Positions 35,301 through 45,091 of a stretch of DNA of 64,000 bases are shown one piece after another. A model generated the notes under the pieces. That model ran no database searches, was not told the origin of the DNA, and worked only from the letters and a program-made list of their open reading frames with translations. The position numbers and the translations under genes were made by a program. Each line of letters begins with the position of its first letter. Position 1 is the first letter of the stretch. Source of the DNA: Aurelia coerulea (lineage: Eukaryota > Cnidaria > Scyphozoa > Semaeostomeae > Ulmaridae); assembly GCA_039566865.1 (NCBI GenBank), contig CM076955.1:19203501-19267500 (forward strand). The letters run 5' to 3'.

Positions 35301-38300
35301 GAGCAACAATAACTGAAATGTGGTTGAGCAATACTAAGGAATACACAGGAATACCTTTTTTGGATGCCCTGCATGAAAATCTCGTTATCTATTTAATCGT
35401 AGATTTGTACGAAGAGCATCGACCAAAGAACACTAAGCAACCTAAGCAAGCAAGATTACCCTCATCTTCTTTGTGAGATTACAGGTAGACCATGCTGTGT
35501 TGGCTTACAAGCACAGTGCTTAATAACGAGCAGCGAGCATTGCAAATTTCTTGGAGGAAGATATCATGCTACGGCCACCTTGTGTTCACAGGTATGTATA
35601 GTCTTATTACGTTGCCTTATTACGTTGAGTCCCAGTAATAACTACCACCCACCCATATAAGCGTACGGGAAAATAAAATGTAGGGAGCTGTCGATAAAAA
35701 GTCCATTGGTTGCGAAAATATTTGCCTGACTAAGGGCGGATTTTTGCTCGAAAGGGCTGATTTTTGAAAATTTTCCAAGCTTGGGGGCTGCCGCCCCCAC
35801 AGCTCCCTGGCTTGTACGCTTATGCTCACCCACCCTACTCGCTCATACTATTATGAGCTCACCCTCAGGAAAATGTGATTCAGCAAGGAACAATCTTTGA
35901 AAGGGTCGGATGGGTGTAAAATTCTAGTGCACTTTTCTTTGAATTAATTAAATAGCTCAGAAGGGATTCAGGGTGCTGTGTTGAAAATCGGCTGTGGAAT
36001 TTTTTTTGATATCTTGATTATTTTCAAAATTTCGGCGTTTATTATTTTGAGGCTGTGACGTCATCACAATTCTAAATACGAAACCAGAAGAGGTACAGAT
36101 TTCTGCTTGCCACCATATTGTAGGCCTTCATAAACTGTGGTTTTGTTGAAGATTGTATCAATTTTCCTAGATCGATTTAAGATTTACGATGATTTTAGTT
36201 TTTTCAAAATTTTCGATGAATTTTTTTCAAAAATAACGAAAACGCTGCCATTTTGAAAATAATCAACATATCAAAAAATTCTACGGCAGATTTATAACAC
36301 ATTACCCTGAGTTCCTTTCAAGCCATTCAATTTATAGACAAATTTGATAAAAGTTTACACCCAGCTTTTTAAAGATTTGAAAGATTTGAGCCCTATGCTC
36401 GAGGAACAACCGAATATCCGCTAAAAAAGATCCGAGTTTTCAAGATATTTATTCGAAAAATTTGGCACTTGTTATTCTCGCCATAAAGTCTGCAAAATAT
36501 GTCATCCTCCAAGTGCGGTATTGAAGTGATTTTATCGGCTAACAATTTCATTTGCTCACATGGTCTGTCTTTTATACTTCACAGGTTGACTGCTATGGTT
36601 CTGTCTGTGGACTTCTGCCGTTTTTAAAGCCACAACTTCCGGACCAGGTTTCCCGTCTTTGGCTTTCCTTGTTCCTTCATGCAGGGTATGTATGAAATGT
36701 TCAAATCAACCTTGATTTATTACAGTGAATCCCTTGTTTCTCAACATACATCATGCATAATTCAAAAATTATCTGAAATCTGTTGGAAAATTGTTCAACT
36801 GAAATCGAATATTACGGTGTGCTTGGAAAAAGTATCCAAATTTGGTTGGGTCCAGCGATGTGAATTTGCTTTAATCCATAGCTAATCTCGTTCAAATTGT
36901 TCCTCCATAGTTACGTTGAACACAAATATATTGTTTGTTGACATTGACGATTTTAGTGTAGAAATATTGATTTTGAATGCTTAAATTTGCGTCCACCTCT
37001 AAACCAGAGCTTTGGCCTTTTGGCCCGAGCAAATTTTTGAAGCACGTAGAAATTAGAAACTCAAATTAAAGATGAATGACGGAGCTATAGGGCGATTTAA
37101 GTTAGGGGCCTGGACAATCTAAATATGGCCTTTTATATTCCATTGTATTTGATGATCTCGAGAGATAATGAAATAAATTGGACAAGTGAAGGCACTCAGC
37201 TATCTTTTGTTCTATTTTTAACTAGACGCCATATATCCGTCATTTGTTTTTAAAGACAGAATAAGGAGCTTCACAACGGGTGACTTCAATCAAACAGAAT
37301 ATGATATGATTTTATTGGTCAGATTTATCAAGGCTTGTGCTTTACAAATTTGTTTAGGCCAAGGTGCCAAAGCTCTGGTTTGGAGCTGGATGCAAATTTG
37401 AACCTTCAAAATTGAATTTTCTGCTATCAAAGCATCAATACCAACAAACGAGGGATCTATGTTCAAGGAACGCTTTGAAAGAGGTTAGCCATTGATTAAA
37501 GCTAAATTCACATCAGTCAAACCATATCTGTATATCCCCAGGGGGGGCACTCCCATACTTGACCTGACGGGATGTGCCGCTCAACAGGGTGTCCTTTTGC
37601 GACAAAAAATTATGCGACAGTAATGTCATTTTCTAGCGAAAATTATGCGACAGGGTATTATAATAGGTGCAAAAAAATTAATGCGACATGAGCGTAGATC
37701 GACAAGCAAGAAGGATTGCGTTCTACACATCTGCCGCGGGTATTTTATAAGTTTGGTTCAAAAGCCGTTTATGCGACAGGGTATTCACATTCTCTTATTT
37801 TTTTGGGCGTTATCAAAACACTACTGCTCATTCTGAGAGGCAAAGAATTTTTATGCCCGCGACAGATGTGTAGATATATCCTTCTTCTTTCGATCTATGC
37901 TCATCTTTTGCCCTTAAAAATTTTCTGGAATGCACAGCGAGCGAGCTAGCTACCTGGATTTCAGAGAAAATTTTGTGGCTTTGTTTGTTTGAATTACTGG
38001 TTGATAGAATTTCCTTTGTCTGTGATCGCTAATCGCTTTGAATTGAGGTGTCAACAAAAGCAACTCGTGCTACTGTATTACAACATCTGCTCTTGTAACA
38101 CCAGGTAGAAAATTGACTCCGAAAATTCTGTTTCATATCAAATGTCAGACATTTTATTTACTTTAAACAGCAAGAATGAGTTGCGCACGTGACATCATTA
38201 AATTCATCACAACCCTGACCTGATGTGTGACAGAATTTAGTATAGTATCCATTCATTTTTAATCGTTCGTAGTGTGGTTGTATAAAGTTTAACATTGCGT

Positions 38301-39970
38301 GTCTTTATATATTGGCCATGGGGTGGTCATTATTTTTCGCTCCCCCATAGTAGAATGTAAGATATATTGTAAAATGTTATATTTGATTTAAAAAATTGAC
38401 TTTCGGGCTGCAAAGGATTATGGTTAGCTATGGGTCGTTAAATCAATAATAATTCTTAATTTGTTCCCTTTTGTAGAATCATTCATGTCATAATCACATT
38501 GATTTTCAATTTCACAATCTTACGAGATATTGAGAAAATGGCCGGTTGGGCTCGCATTGCATTTATATATTTGGCAAGTGGAATTGGTGGAAATCTTTGG
38601 AGCTCTGTTTTGATACCATACCAAGTAGAGGTATGATTGTTGAATAGTTATTTATAAGAACAGGAACCAGGCCCGGGGAACCAGATGGACCACAAAGAAA
38701 CAAGGACAGATAATGTTTTTTAAGGTTTGTCCACTTGTCGTTAACACACAAGTACAAAGCGATTAGCAATTGCTGACAAAGGGAATTGGATGCCCCTGGT
38801 CGGTCACCTTATAAATAAACGAATTAAACAAAGCAAGCCGCAAAAGTTGCTCTGAAACCCAGGTAGCTAGCTGGCCCGTTGTGCATTCCAAAAATGGTTT
38901 TCAAGAGCAAATATGAGCATAAATCCAAAGAAGAAGGATATATCTAAACTTCTGCCTCTGGCATTTTATTTGTTTGGTTCAGTTCTTAATTTCAATCATT
39001 TGGTCATTTAGTTATTTTTTGTATCTTAGCCCCCTTCGTTCTTTGCTGAAAGTGTTCAACTATCCGCACAAAAACGCCACAAAAACGGAGGTTTTCGAAA
39101 ACGCTATCAAAAGTAGATATCCACAAAACGGAGGTTTTTGAAAACGCTCTTGATCAGTGAGAACGTTAGCCTGTTAGGCAGACCCAATTTCAAAGGAAAT
39201 TGGGTCTGGTTAACAGGCTATGAGAACGTACAAAGACGGAGGTTTTTGAAAATGCTCCAACATTCAACAATGAGTTTTATAAAAACGGAGCAATGTGAAC
39301 GGACAAAAACGGATGTTTTCCCCTCCGTTTTGTACAAAACGGAGCAATATGAAGGGGTAGCTTCGATGCCACAAAAACGGATACTAGCAGTGTCAAGGGG
39401 GCCTAAGATACGAAAAAATGACAAAAAGCAAGCACATGAGGGGACAAAGAACTTAGACAATATTTATTTTTAGCAGCATTTAATTCCTGGTTTCACTCTA
39501 CGTTCACATCTTTATTGTTTCAATTTTGCTTACAGGTAGGCCCCTCTGGCGCCCTGTTCGGTGTGATAGCGTGTTTATTCGTGGAACTATTCCAAAGCTG
39601 GCAGATGATCAGTCGCCCGTTTGTAGCATTGCTCAAAATGACCTTCATTGCTTTGCTTCTCTTCCTGGCTGGCCTCCTACCATACGTCGATAACTTTGCT
39701 CATATATTTGGCTTCATCTACGGATTTCTATCTGCATTCGCGTTCCTACCATACGTCACTTTTGGCACATGGGATCTTCGAAGGAAGCGGATTCAGATAA
39801 TCGTTGCTCTTGCCGCCCTTATTGGCCTAACCGTCATTGGTTGTATTTTGTTTTATGTAAAGCAAGAGTTCCAATGCCCAGGCTGTGAATATCTCAACTG
39901 TATTCCTATAACATCAAATTTTTGTGAAAATTCGCACAAAGGACAACAATTACAGCCGCGCTCGACTTGA
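20325..39970 (+). CDS. RHBDF: iRhom (inactive-rhomboid family), complete, 14 coding exons, 846 residues
   Basis: Exons: 20325-20518, 21737-21901, 23852-24134, 26105-26340, 28443-28730, 29264-29375, 30112-30195, 31825-31986, 33232-33302, 33937-34003, 35403-35591, 36585-36685, 38477-38630 and 39536-39970 (TGA). Every phase joins, and 846 residues is close to human iRhom1/2 (about 855). Order: a cytosolic N-terminus with the FFG...[14 protein letters not shown] block (exon 3); the first membrane segment [15 protein letters not shown] (exon 6); the luminal Cys-rich iRhom homology domain (exons 7-11, e.g. [27 protein letters not shown]); then the rhomboid core, with [19 protein letters not shown] and AHIFGF. 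Family role: ER/Golgi membrane pseudoproteases that guide traffic and stability of ADAM17 and of EGF-type clients. The rhomboid motif is GPSG, so Ser706 is present with the iRhom-type proline before it, and His758 is present in AHIFG. The Asn position of the active-rhomboid HxxxN motif is Thr. Exon 1 (ATG at 20325, weak donor GTTTTA) is the least certain part. Confidence 0.95.
21168..21453. mobile_element. GC-rich palindromic MITE in iRhom intron 1
   Basis: Ends GGGTGCCGAGGCTCTGGCC and GGCGGAGCCTTGGCACCC are inverted, with several internal CTCCGGCCAG units on both arms. Confidence 0.65.
21974..22130. mobile_element. Short relic of the GGGGTAA-terminated family (iRhom intron 2)
   Basis: GTGGGGTAAAATGGGT at the left and ACCCATTTGACCCC at the right are inverted and resemble the termini of 9626-10650. 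Confidence 0.5.
22262..22458. mobile_element. MITE with TTAAAGACAAATGACGGA termini
   Basis: AAAGACAAATGACGGATATA on the left and TATCTCCGTCATTTGTCTTT on the right are inverted. A second copy is nested in another element at 37065-37256. Confidence 0.65.
22807..23403. mobile_element. TA-flanked CCGGGTGAGTC MITE nested in another hairpin
   Basis: Inverted ends CCGGGTGAGTCAAAAAAACG, TA duplication inside a TATATA context. It splits a TAGCTATTCTACAAAAG hairpin element into 22665-22800 and 23415-23460. iRhom intron 2. Confidence 0.75.
24398..24706 (+). other. Open, coding-like segment in iRhom intron 3 (possible alternative exon)
   Basis: After a splice-acceptor-like CCTGTTTTAG the frame that matches the phase left by exon 3 stays open for 102 codons to a TAG, with ordinary amino-acid composition (e.g. 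[20 protein letters not shown]). No good phase-0 donor was seen, and human iRhoms align directly from exon 3 to exon 4, so it is not needed for the main product. If used, it would end the protein before any membrane segment. Not recognised as any family. Confidence 0.25.
24851..25290. mobile_element. Palindromic MITE, GGGCCTGTT termini (iRhom intron 3)
   Basis: GGGCCTGTTCATATATGGA at the left and CCACATATAACAGGCCC at the right pair. Inner GGCATTTTCCCG / CGGGAAAATGCTGG also pair. A poly-C run (24965-24975) lies inside. Confidence 0.65.
25458..26085. mobile_element. TA-flanked CCGGGTG MITE ending 19 bases before iRhom exon 4
   Basis: Close relative of 1034-1647 throughout (e.g. GATCGATGACCTATTC-type inner region, AGAATCCCCGTTTGAAAGG). 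TA duplications at 25456-25457 and 26086-26087. Only TTTTGTTTTCATTTCAG separates it from the exon at 26105. Confidence 0.85.
26545..27141. mobile_element. Foldback Mutator-like MITE with 9-bp target duplication (iRhom intron 4)
   Basis: 597 bp, same family and arm structure as 8262-8860. Flanked by TCTGTGGTA at 26536-26544 and 27142-27150. Confidence 0.85.
28217..28379. mobile_element. Short palindromic MITE (iRhom intron 4)
   Basis: AAGGCTAATTTCCAGTCAGT / ACTGACTGGAAATCAGCCTT and TTTTCCGAGCGGGCGGAATT / AATTCCGCCCGCTCGGAAAA pair. It ends about 60 bases before exon 5. Confidence 0.7.
28775..28945. repeat. Copy of the TTAAGCCTGGTT repeat family
   Basis: Starts CTTAAGCCTGGTTTCCATC, is rich in GACGA/CGTCG units and ends near CATGTTTCC. 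Related to 5598-5870. iRhom intron 5. Confidence 0.5.
29678..29930. mobile_element. Palindromic element with GCGCTAAAGATGGCGGCGAGG arms
   Basis: GCTAAAGATGGCGGCGAGG pairs with CCTCGCCGCCATCGTTAGC at 29800-29818, and a third arm occurs at 29893-29912, so one and a half palindromes. The ATGGCGGC cores look like YY1 sites but are part of the repeat. Confidence 0.65.
29950..30095 (+). mobile_element. LINE 3' tail relic (iRhom intron 6)
   Basis: CGGCTCCCTGAAAAGCAGCC followed by a GGGCCACC motif and AAATGAAATG repeats, resembling the other LINE tails in the window. It ends about 15 bases before exon 7 at 30112. Confidence 0.45.
30232..30849. mobile_element. TA-flanked CCGGGTGA MITE (iRhom intron 7)
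   Basis: 618 bp with inverted ends CCGGGTGATTAAAAACTATG and TA duplications. Inner AATTTTTAATAA-type arms and CTAGAAAATGTC / GGCCATTTTCCGG pairs. Begins 36 bases after the exon 7 donor. Confidence 0.7.
31232..31604. mobile_element. TA-flanked MITE, CYGGGTGTYCCAAAAAA termini (iRhom intron 7)
   Basis: 373 bp with TA at 31230-31231 and 31605-31606. Inverted inner arms include CCAGCGATGTGAATTTAGC. A diverged copy lies at 36830-37530. Confidence 0.8.
32699..33090. mobile_element. MITE with CCCGGGGGGGTCACT termini and internal tandem repeats (iRhom intron 8)
   Basis: Ends CCCGGGGGGGTCACT and AGTGACCCCCCCGGG are perfect inverted copies. The inside is built of ACCCTAAAATTTATG units, including two exact 42-bp tandem copies at about 32920-33003. 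Confidence 0.75.
34429..34582. mobile_element. Palindromic MITE (iRhom intron 10)
   Basis: CATACTAACCGGTTTTGTAG / CAAAACCGGTTAGTATG and TACAGGAAAATGAAAATATA / TATATTTTCCTGTACA pair over about 50 bp per arm. Confidence 0.65.
34883..35395 (-). pseudogene. LINE reverse-transcriptase C-terminal fragment (CR1/L2-like), 5'-truncated
   Basis: Minus-strand translation gives [32 protein letters not shown] sequence and [15 protein letters not shown], the region downstream of the reverse-transcriptase core in CR1/L2/jockey-type LINEs. One frame runs from 35374 to 34883, broken by a single TAG at 35176-35174 just after RLG, where relatives have Trp. It is opposite to iRhom and ends only a few tens of bases before exon 11. 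Confidence 0.8.
35896..36410. mobile_element. Palindromic MITE sharing the core of 17192-18103 (iRhom intron 11)
   Basis: GGGTGTAAAATTC at the left and TTTACACCC..GCTTTTTAAAG..GAGCCCTATGCT at the right are inverted. ACCAGAAGAGGTACAGATTTC-type inner arms are shared with 62256-62937. Confidence 0.6.
36830..37530. mobile_element. Diverged copy of 31232-31604 with another MITE inserted
   Basis: Outer parts (CCAGCGATGTGAATTTGC; CAATACCAACAAACGAGG) match 31232-31604, while the centre 37065-37256 is a copy of the ATGACGGA element at 22262-22458. iRhom intron 12. Confidence 0.65.
37535..38099. mobile_element. Chimeric repeat: GGGGGGGCACTCCC element joined to half a foldback MITE
   Basis: 37535-37830 begins CAGGGGGGGCACTCCCATAC and has ATGCGACAGGGTATT units. 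From about 37690 the sequence alternates with, then becomes, the right arm of the AACAAGG foldback family, ending ACATCTGCTCTTGT. iRhom intron 12. Confidence 0.5.
38710..38992. mobile_element. Left-arm fragment of foldback MITE (iRhom intron 13)
   Basis: Carries AAAGCGATTAGCAATTGC, GCAAGCCGCAAAAGTTGCTC and ACCCAGGTAGCTAGCTGG in family order. The opposite arm is absent. Confidence 0.6.
39169..39227. repeat. Short hairpin AGCCTGTTAGGCAGACC
   Basis: AGCCTGTTAGGCAGACCCAA pairs with TTGGGTCTGGTTAACAGGCT around AATTTCAAAGG. Resembles the TAGCCTG hairpin family. iRhom intron 13. Confidence 0.6.
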
Positions 39971-40664
39971 ATAAGTTGTAGAGGAACCTTAGATTTGTAG
40001 CGTTTATCTGTGGTGTCTTCTACCCATGTATCTGTGGTGTCTAATACCCCTTTCACACTGGCAGGGTTAAACCAGCTTTATCTAAGACATGTTGAATTTT
40101 AACCAATCAAATGCATTCCACTTGTTGGACTTGCCAATCAAATCACAAGATTTGATGATCTGGTTACTGCTTTATTTACCTTATTTACGCTGCAGTTAAA
40201 TTCATGCATCACTGAGTCTCTATGACCCTGATTTCTTTGGATAAAGCAAATTATTACACCAACTTCTGAAATATAGCCTAAAAGTGAACTACTCAGAACA
40301 TTAGCGCTTCTCTCCAAAAGCAAACACGCAATGATAAAACATGGTTTATGCCAAATGCTTTGTTACATGTGCTCACAGGAAATGAAATCATTTTTGCAAA
40401 ATAGTTCTTCCTGTTGTTGCAAAAAATCCCTTTACCCGAGGCAGTAAAAACAACCTCGGGAAATCATGGTTGTTAGGTTTGGACTCCTATCTTTGGTCTT
40501 AATTTTTGACCCCAATAGAGATCTTTATCGATTTTATTTTCATTCATCGAAGGGCCATACGCATGTAGTTTACCCATTATCGAAAAGGAAAGGGCCAAGA
40601 AAGACTTTTTTGTCAGCTAATATAATATTTTAAAAGATCTACCTTTCAGTCGATATTTTGCTTC

Positions 40665-41437
40665 GACCGGGGTAAAGTGAACTACCCATGATTTTTCATT
40701 TTCTCATGTGAACATGAAGTCAGATGAAGAAGACCTTTTCAATCTCATTTGGTTCATAAGTCTGCCTTCAGAAAATCATAATTTGGAGGATAATTTTTCG
40801 CTCTGATGACACAGAACTATATTCTGATACCAGCTCCCTGAAAAACCTTCAAACATTTGACAGCCGAAGTTTGACCTTCATTCAGAAATGAGGTTACTGA
40901 TCCAAGAATTTTGTTGGGATTTGATGAAGCAAGCATACCTATCGACATGAAAAGGATAAATGGCCATCACTCTGAAATTAGAATATAGATAATTATTATA
41001 GATTCATAACTATTTTTGGTTTTATTTCTGGGCGGAGGTTTCAGGGCAAAGTGAGCTACTTTGACAATATTGCTTCTCTTTGTGGAAATTTGGTATTTAT
41101 ATGCAATATAGTATTTTCGAAGAAGAATACTCCCATTATTGTTCATCGACTTGTATTCAGGTCTCGCAATCTGACTCGAATTGGTGACTTAGACATTAGT
41201 TTTTGGTTAATATTTGATCTGCAAAGATCGTTCTCAACATAGGTCACAATTTAATTTTTTTTAAATATCACTCTTGTCAAATTGAGACAATGGAAAAAGA
41301 TTTGAAAAAGATTTTTGCTGGATAAACTGACCCAAAGACATAATGTCAAAACAACGTTAAAAAGTTTGCCCTCAGCTACAATGTCTTTAGGATATCCTTG
41401 AAAAACCTCCAAAGTAGTTCACTTTACCCCCTTACCC
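40665..41437. mobile_element. Diverged GGGGTAA-terminated element
   Basis: CCGGGGTAAAGTGAACTACC at the left is inverted at the right (GTAGTTCACTTTACCCCC), and an internal GTGAGCTACTTTG adds a third arm. Same broad type as 9626-10650. Confidence 0.55.
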
Positions 41438-42487
41438 TACAATAGAGATCTTTATCCTTTCGAAGGGGATAATGGGTCTACGCGTAGGCTACGAAGGGGA
41501 CAGATTGCCTTTAAGCTGGTCTATCTTACAAGTATGTATCGAATGGGGCCTTCTACTTGACCAATCCAACAAATTAACTGCCCTTAAAAAATAATAGTTC
41601 AAATTTAACATTGTTTAGACATGGTTCAGATAAAAGCTGGTTTAACTGTGCCATTTTCAATGTGGTATTTACTCGCTGGATGTCAGCAACTCTCGTTATT
41701 GATCTGTGGATTGAGTCTAACTAAGTTACATGGTCGTAGCTGCCGCTATCTAAATTTGAACTTTAGGCCTTGTGGGACAAAGTTTTTTTACAATAAGACA
41801 TGTAGATGGTTAACCGCGTAGATAACGATATGATTTATGATTCACATTACGATTCCAAACATCAAGTGGCCTGCGTGCAGACTCGACTATTCTACAGTAC
41901 ACTTTAGGATATGTAGTCGAGTCTGCACGCAGGCTAAACATCAAGTCTCTAGTACTCCCCAAAAAACTAGACAACTGGGGGGGGGGGGGGGTTGAGTAAG
42001 TTCCTGGCCTGGATCCCCTCTATACCAACAATCCGTCAACCTTTGTTCCATTACGGAATGTTGGAATGGCGGATGTATCGGAAAGGGATCTATAGGACGG
42101 ACTTCAGGACGTAACTTGGGGCATGTCTATGGCGAGTAAAAACTTGCACATCCGGAAAAGCATCAAAATTTGATTCAATTATGCATCATGAAAATGTCTT
42201 ATATGCCTTCAAGAGAAGGTTTCTGCATTTAAGAAACCACTCTTTCACACCTTAACCTAAAAGGTTTCTTATATCTATGACACTTTTCGTGCAAGTGTCT
42301 AATTTCTTTTCTGGACAGTCCTGGAAAAATAGGTTACAACAGATAGATTAGCCATATGTGTATGTTATCAATGATTGTCAAGAACATCTATTAAAATTTA
42401 TGTAAAAATATGTCAAATCAACGACATCTTTGTAGCAATTTCTTATAAGCCCTGCATGCAGTGGAATACTCCCCAGACCGTCAGACC

Positions 42488-42617
42488 AGGTCTTAGTGTA
42501 GACTTATGACGATGAGTCCCTTGTATCCCTGCGGTACCTTGCTCACAGGTTGACTGAAGCGCCATCTTGAAGTCAAAGAGCACAAGGCAACAAGAGACTC
42601 ATCGTCATAAGTCTAGT
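42488..42617. mobile_element. TAGACTTATGACGATGAGTC hairpin MITE
   Basis: GTAGACTTATGACGATGAGT and ACTCATCGTCATAAGTCTAG are inverted; the loop has TTGACTGAAGCGCCATC as in 29590-29620. Same family as 14852-14992. Confidence 0.7.
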
Positions 42618-42860
42618 CTTAGTGTTGATCAAAATACGAGAAACTTCATTTTGGGTACGAGCCTCCAAGAATTTCTTTAATAAGTAGGGGGCCAATAATT
42701 TTTCAGCAGCCTAAATTTCTTTCAGGTGGTCATGCGGTGCCTTACCGTATTGAACATTACCACGTTTAAAAGCAAACATTCTTCAGGTCTCCATCATTTT
42801 TTCCATCTGGTTTTTGGGAGTACGTAAATATTCACGGCATTTTTTTGTATTTTTATACCA

Positions 42861-43030
42861 CAGGGGCGGATCTAGCCTAAAATCTGACCGTGGCTCGGGA
42901 GCGCGAAGCGCGACCAAAGGAAGGAAGGGCAGCGAGCGCGAAGCGCGAACAACACGGGGGTCCGGGGGCGGAGCCCCCGGAAAAATTTTTGGGGGCCACG
43001 CCCTTTACATCGTCGGAAACGCCCTATCTG
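42861..43030 (-). mobile_element. hAT element end fragment
   Basis: Begins CAGGGGCGGATCTAGCC, and its GTCCGGGGGCGGAGCCCCC block is the inverted equivalent of that at 60250-60285 in the complete hAT copy. The opposite end and target duplication are missing. Confidence 0.55.
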
Positions 43031-44035
43031 ACAGTCTGTTGTCAAAAAGTTAGAGTATAACTGTAGTAAGTGAGTGCCACAAAACAGAGAGAAATTCAAG
43101 AGGGAAAAGGAACGATGTATGAATCACCGGGGAGGGAGGGGCGGGTACTTTGCTGACGGGATGTGCACTTCTTTCCGGGTATCGTTTCGCCCTTTTTTAA
43201 CGCCGGTTATCAAAAGAAGGCAATTTTCCTAAAGCCGGTTGTCAAGTGTCATCTCATTATTTTTTGACTAATTTTTACGTTTTGGAGTTTATTTTTCGCC
43301 AATTTTTGCTAATGCCGGCTATCGTTTAGAGGGAAAATTCTAAAGCCGGGTAAAAAGAATCTTTTCTGGAGGAGTGCACACCCCATGGCACACCCCCTTA
43401 CAACTGAAAGTCAAGTGCGCCCCCTGGGATGACTCACGACTATTACAGAATCCCAATCGTTCCCGTATAGGTAAACTATTTTATCCCAGATTAAATAGCA
43501 ATGTTTTTATATGTTTCAAAATTGCATACACAGTTGTTAGCGGTTTCTTATTGTTGCTTGCAGCTTCCTCAAAATTTTGAAGGTGATTTTCCTTCCTCGA
43601 TGGAAGATTTGATCTTACTATCTGTCTCAAAATTCAAGAAAAATCTTCTGATCGACAGATAATTCAATTATTTACTGTCTTGAAACTTCTACTTATAATA
43701 GATATTTTTTTGTATTTTTATACCACGTGGCATTATGTGCACTGCATTCAGTTAACAAGATTTATTTGATCGCTAATTACAGTAGAGATAAGATTTTTTT
43801 TATTAGATATAGTTCTTCTCAGCTCGATAAACCTCGTTTAGTGTTTAGAATCTACTGCAGAAACTCAGAGCAGGAACGCATGCACAAGGCGACAGTTACC
43901 CATACTGGTAACGGAAACTTTAGTGGCAGTCATTACCGGGAAACGTTCCTGTGTTTGCAATCGCGTGTCAATCGAGTGCTTACATTCGATGGTTCAAAAC
44001 GCACCTTTTCATGGAATAAATTTTATTTTCTTCTT

Positions 44036-44222
44036 TAATAGACCTTTTAGCTATTCTAGAAAAGAGCCTGGATCGAACGTTATTTTTATACATTTTCATA
44101 CGTGACGTTCGATCGAGTGGCGATAGAGCTTCTATCACTATTGTGCACATTCGAAAATTCTACAAAATGTTGCAAAATAGCATTCGATTCTGATTCTTTT
44201 CAGAATAGCTAAAAGGTCTATT
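44036..44222. mobile_element. Complete hairpin MITE, AGACCTTTTAGCTATTC termini
   Basis: AGACCTTTTAGCTATTCTAG / AGAATAGCTAAAAGGTCT pair. Inner GAACGTTATTTTTATAC and GATCGAGTGGCGATAGAGC are shared with 22665-22800. Confidence 0.7.
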
Positions 44223-44452
44223 GCTTCGTTTCCCTAAATCACACATGTGATGCAAAGCATACAAATCAAATCTTTCAATAAGGCACAGGGAAACCTGCAA
44301 ACCTTTTGGCTTATAAGCGTGAAATTGGAAGGTTTGTCCGTTTTCATGTGCCCTGTTGAAAGATTTGACTTGTATGCTGTGATGCAAAATTAATCCGCAG
44401 ACACGTCTCCTTATCAACAAAGTCTACCGTGTGTCCTTATCAACAAAGTCTA

Positions 44453-44807
44453 CTGTAAAGGCTCTGTTTAGTCCCCCCCTCTCTAAATAAGTCGGTCCCC
44501 TCCGAGATGAAATTTTTAACAAGCCCCCCCCCCTATATCAAATGCCAGAGGTTACCTAAGATTCTCAATTTATTCATTTAAATAAGTTTGCATGTTAATT
44601 CTGATATGGTGTGGCATAACTGTGTCAAATTTATGTACTTGACTTGTAAAATTTTATATTGAATCCACAAAATGTGGGGTAAAAGAGCTGAAAAGCTATC
44701 ATATTTTGTGTTGTCATCTGACTTCATGAACAAGCCCCCTCTCTAATAAGCCCCCTCTGGAGTGTCTGAAGTTAAATGAGTGCCCAGGGCTAATAGAGCT
44801 TTTACCG
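44453..44807. mobile_element. TA-flanked MITE, C(T/G)GTAAA(A/G)GCTCT termini
   Basis: CTGTAAAGGCTCTGTTTAG at the left and CTAATAGAGCTTTTACCG at the right are inverted and flanked by TA. Inner CCCCTCTCTAAATAAG / CCTCTCTAATAAGCCCCC. About 355 bp. Confidence 0.65.
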
Positions 44808-45091
44808 TATCTCCATTAGATGTCACAGAAAAGGTCTGACAATAAAAATAATTGAAGTACTCTTTGCATGCGTGATTTTGTGGTTTAGCATATCCCATAT
44901 GACATCTAATTTGAAATACACATAAGTTATCCAGTCCATTCTATGCCCCATGTTAAAAGATAGGATAGAGGAACAGGAAAGAAGAAACATTTTTGTAACC
45001 CCATGTTCATTCTGAACACAATTTTTCATAATTTCAACATTGTTTAATTCTACCAGCTAGCTTTAGAATTATTTTTCAGTTCATCAGTTCT

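Larger units (their letters stand above)
39971..45091. other. Intergenic region between convergent iRhom and RPS2: repeats only
   Basis: No conserved exon or RNA gene seen. Contents: diverged GGGGTAAAGTGAACTAC-terminated element 40665-41437; short TAGCCTG hairpin 41871-41938; poly-G 41980-41992; hairpin 42488-42617; hAT end fragment 42861-43030; a GGGCGGGTACTTTGCTGACG repeat 43130-43435; hairpin MITE 44036-44222; a 26-bp tandem pair 44405-44456; CTGTAAAGGCTC MITE 44453-44807. No clear AATAAA was identified for either gene. Confidence 0.65.

Noticed and set aside
35485..35591. Separate short exon starting at the TTACAG before GTAGACC
   Set aside because: The frame runs without break from the acceptor at 35402 (ATTTGTACG, Ile-Cys-Thr as in human iRhom), so TTACAG is internal coding sequence.
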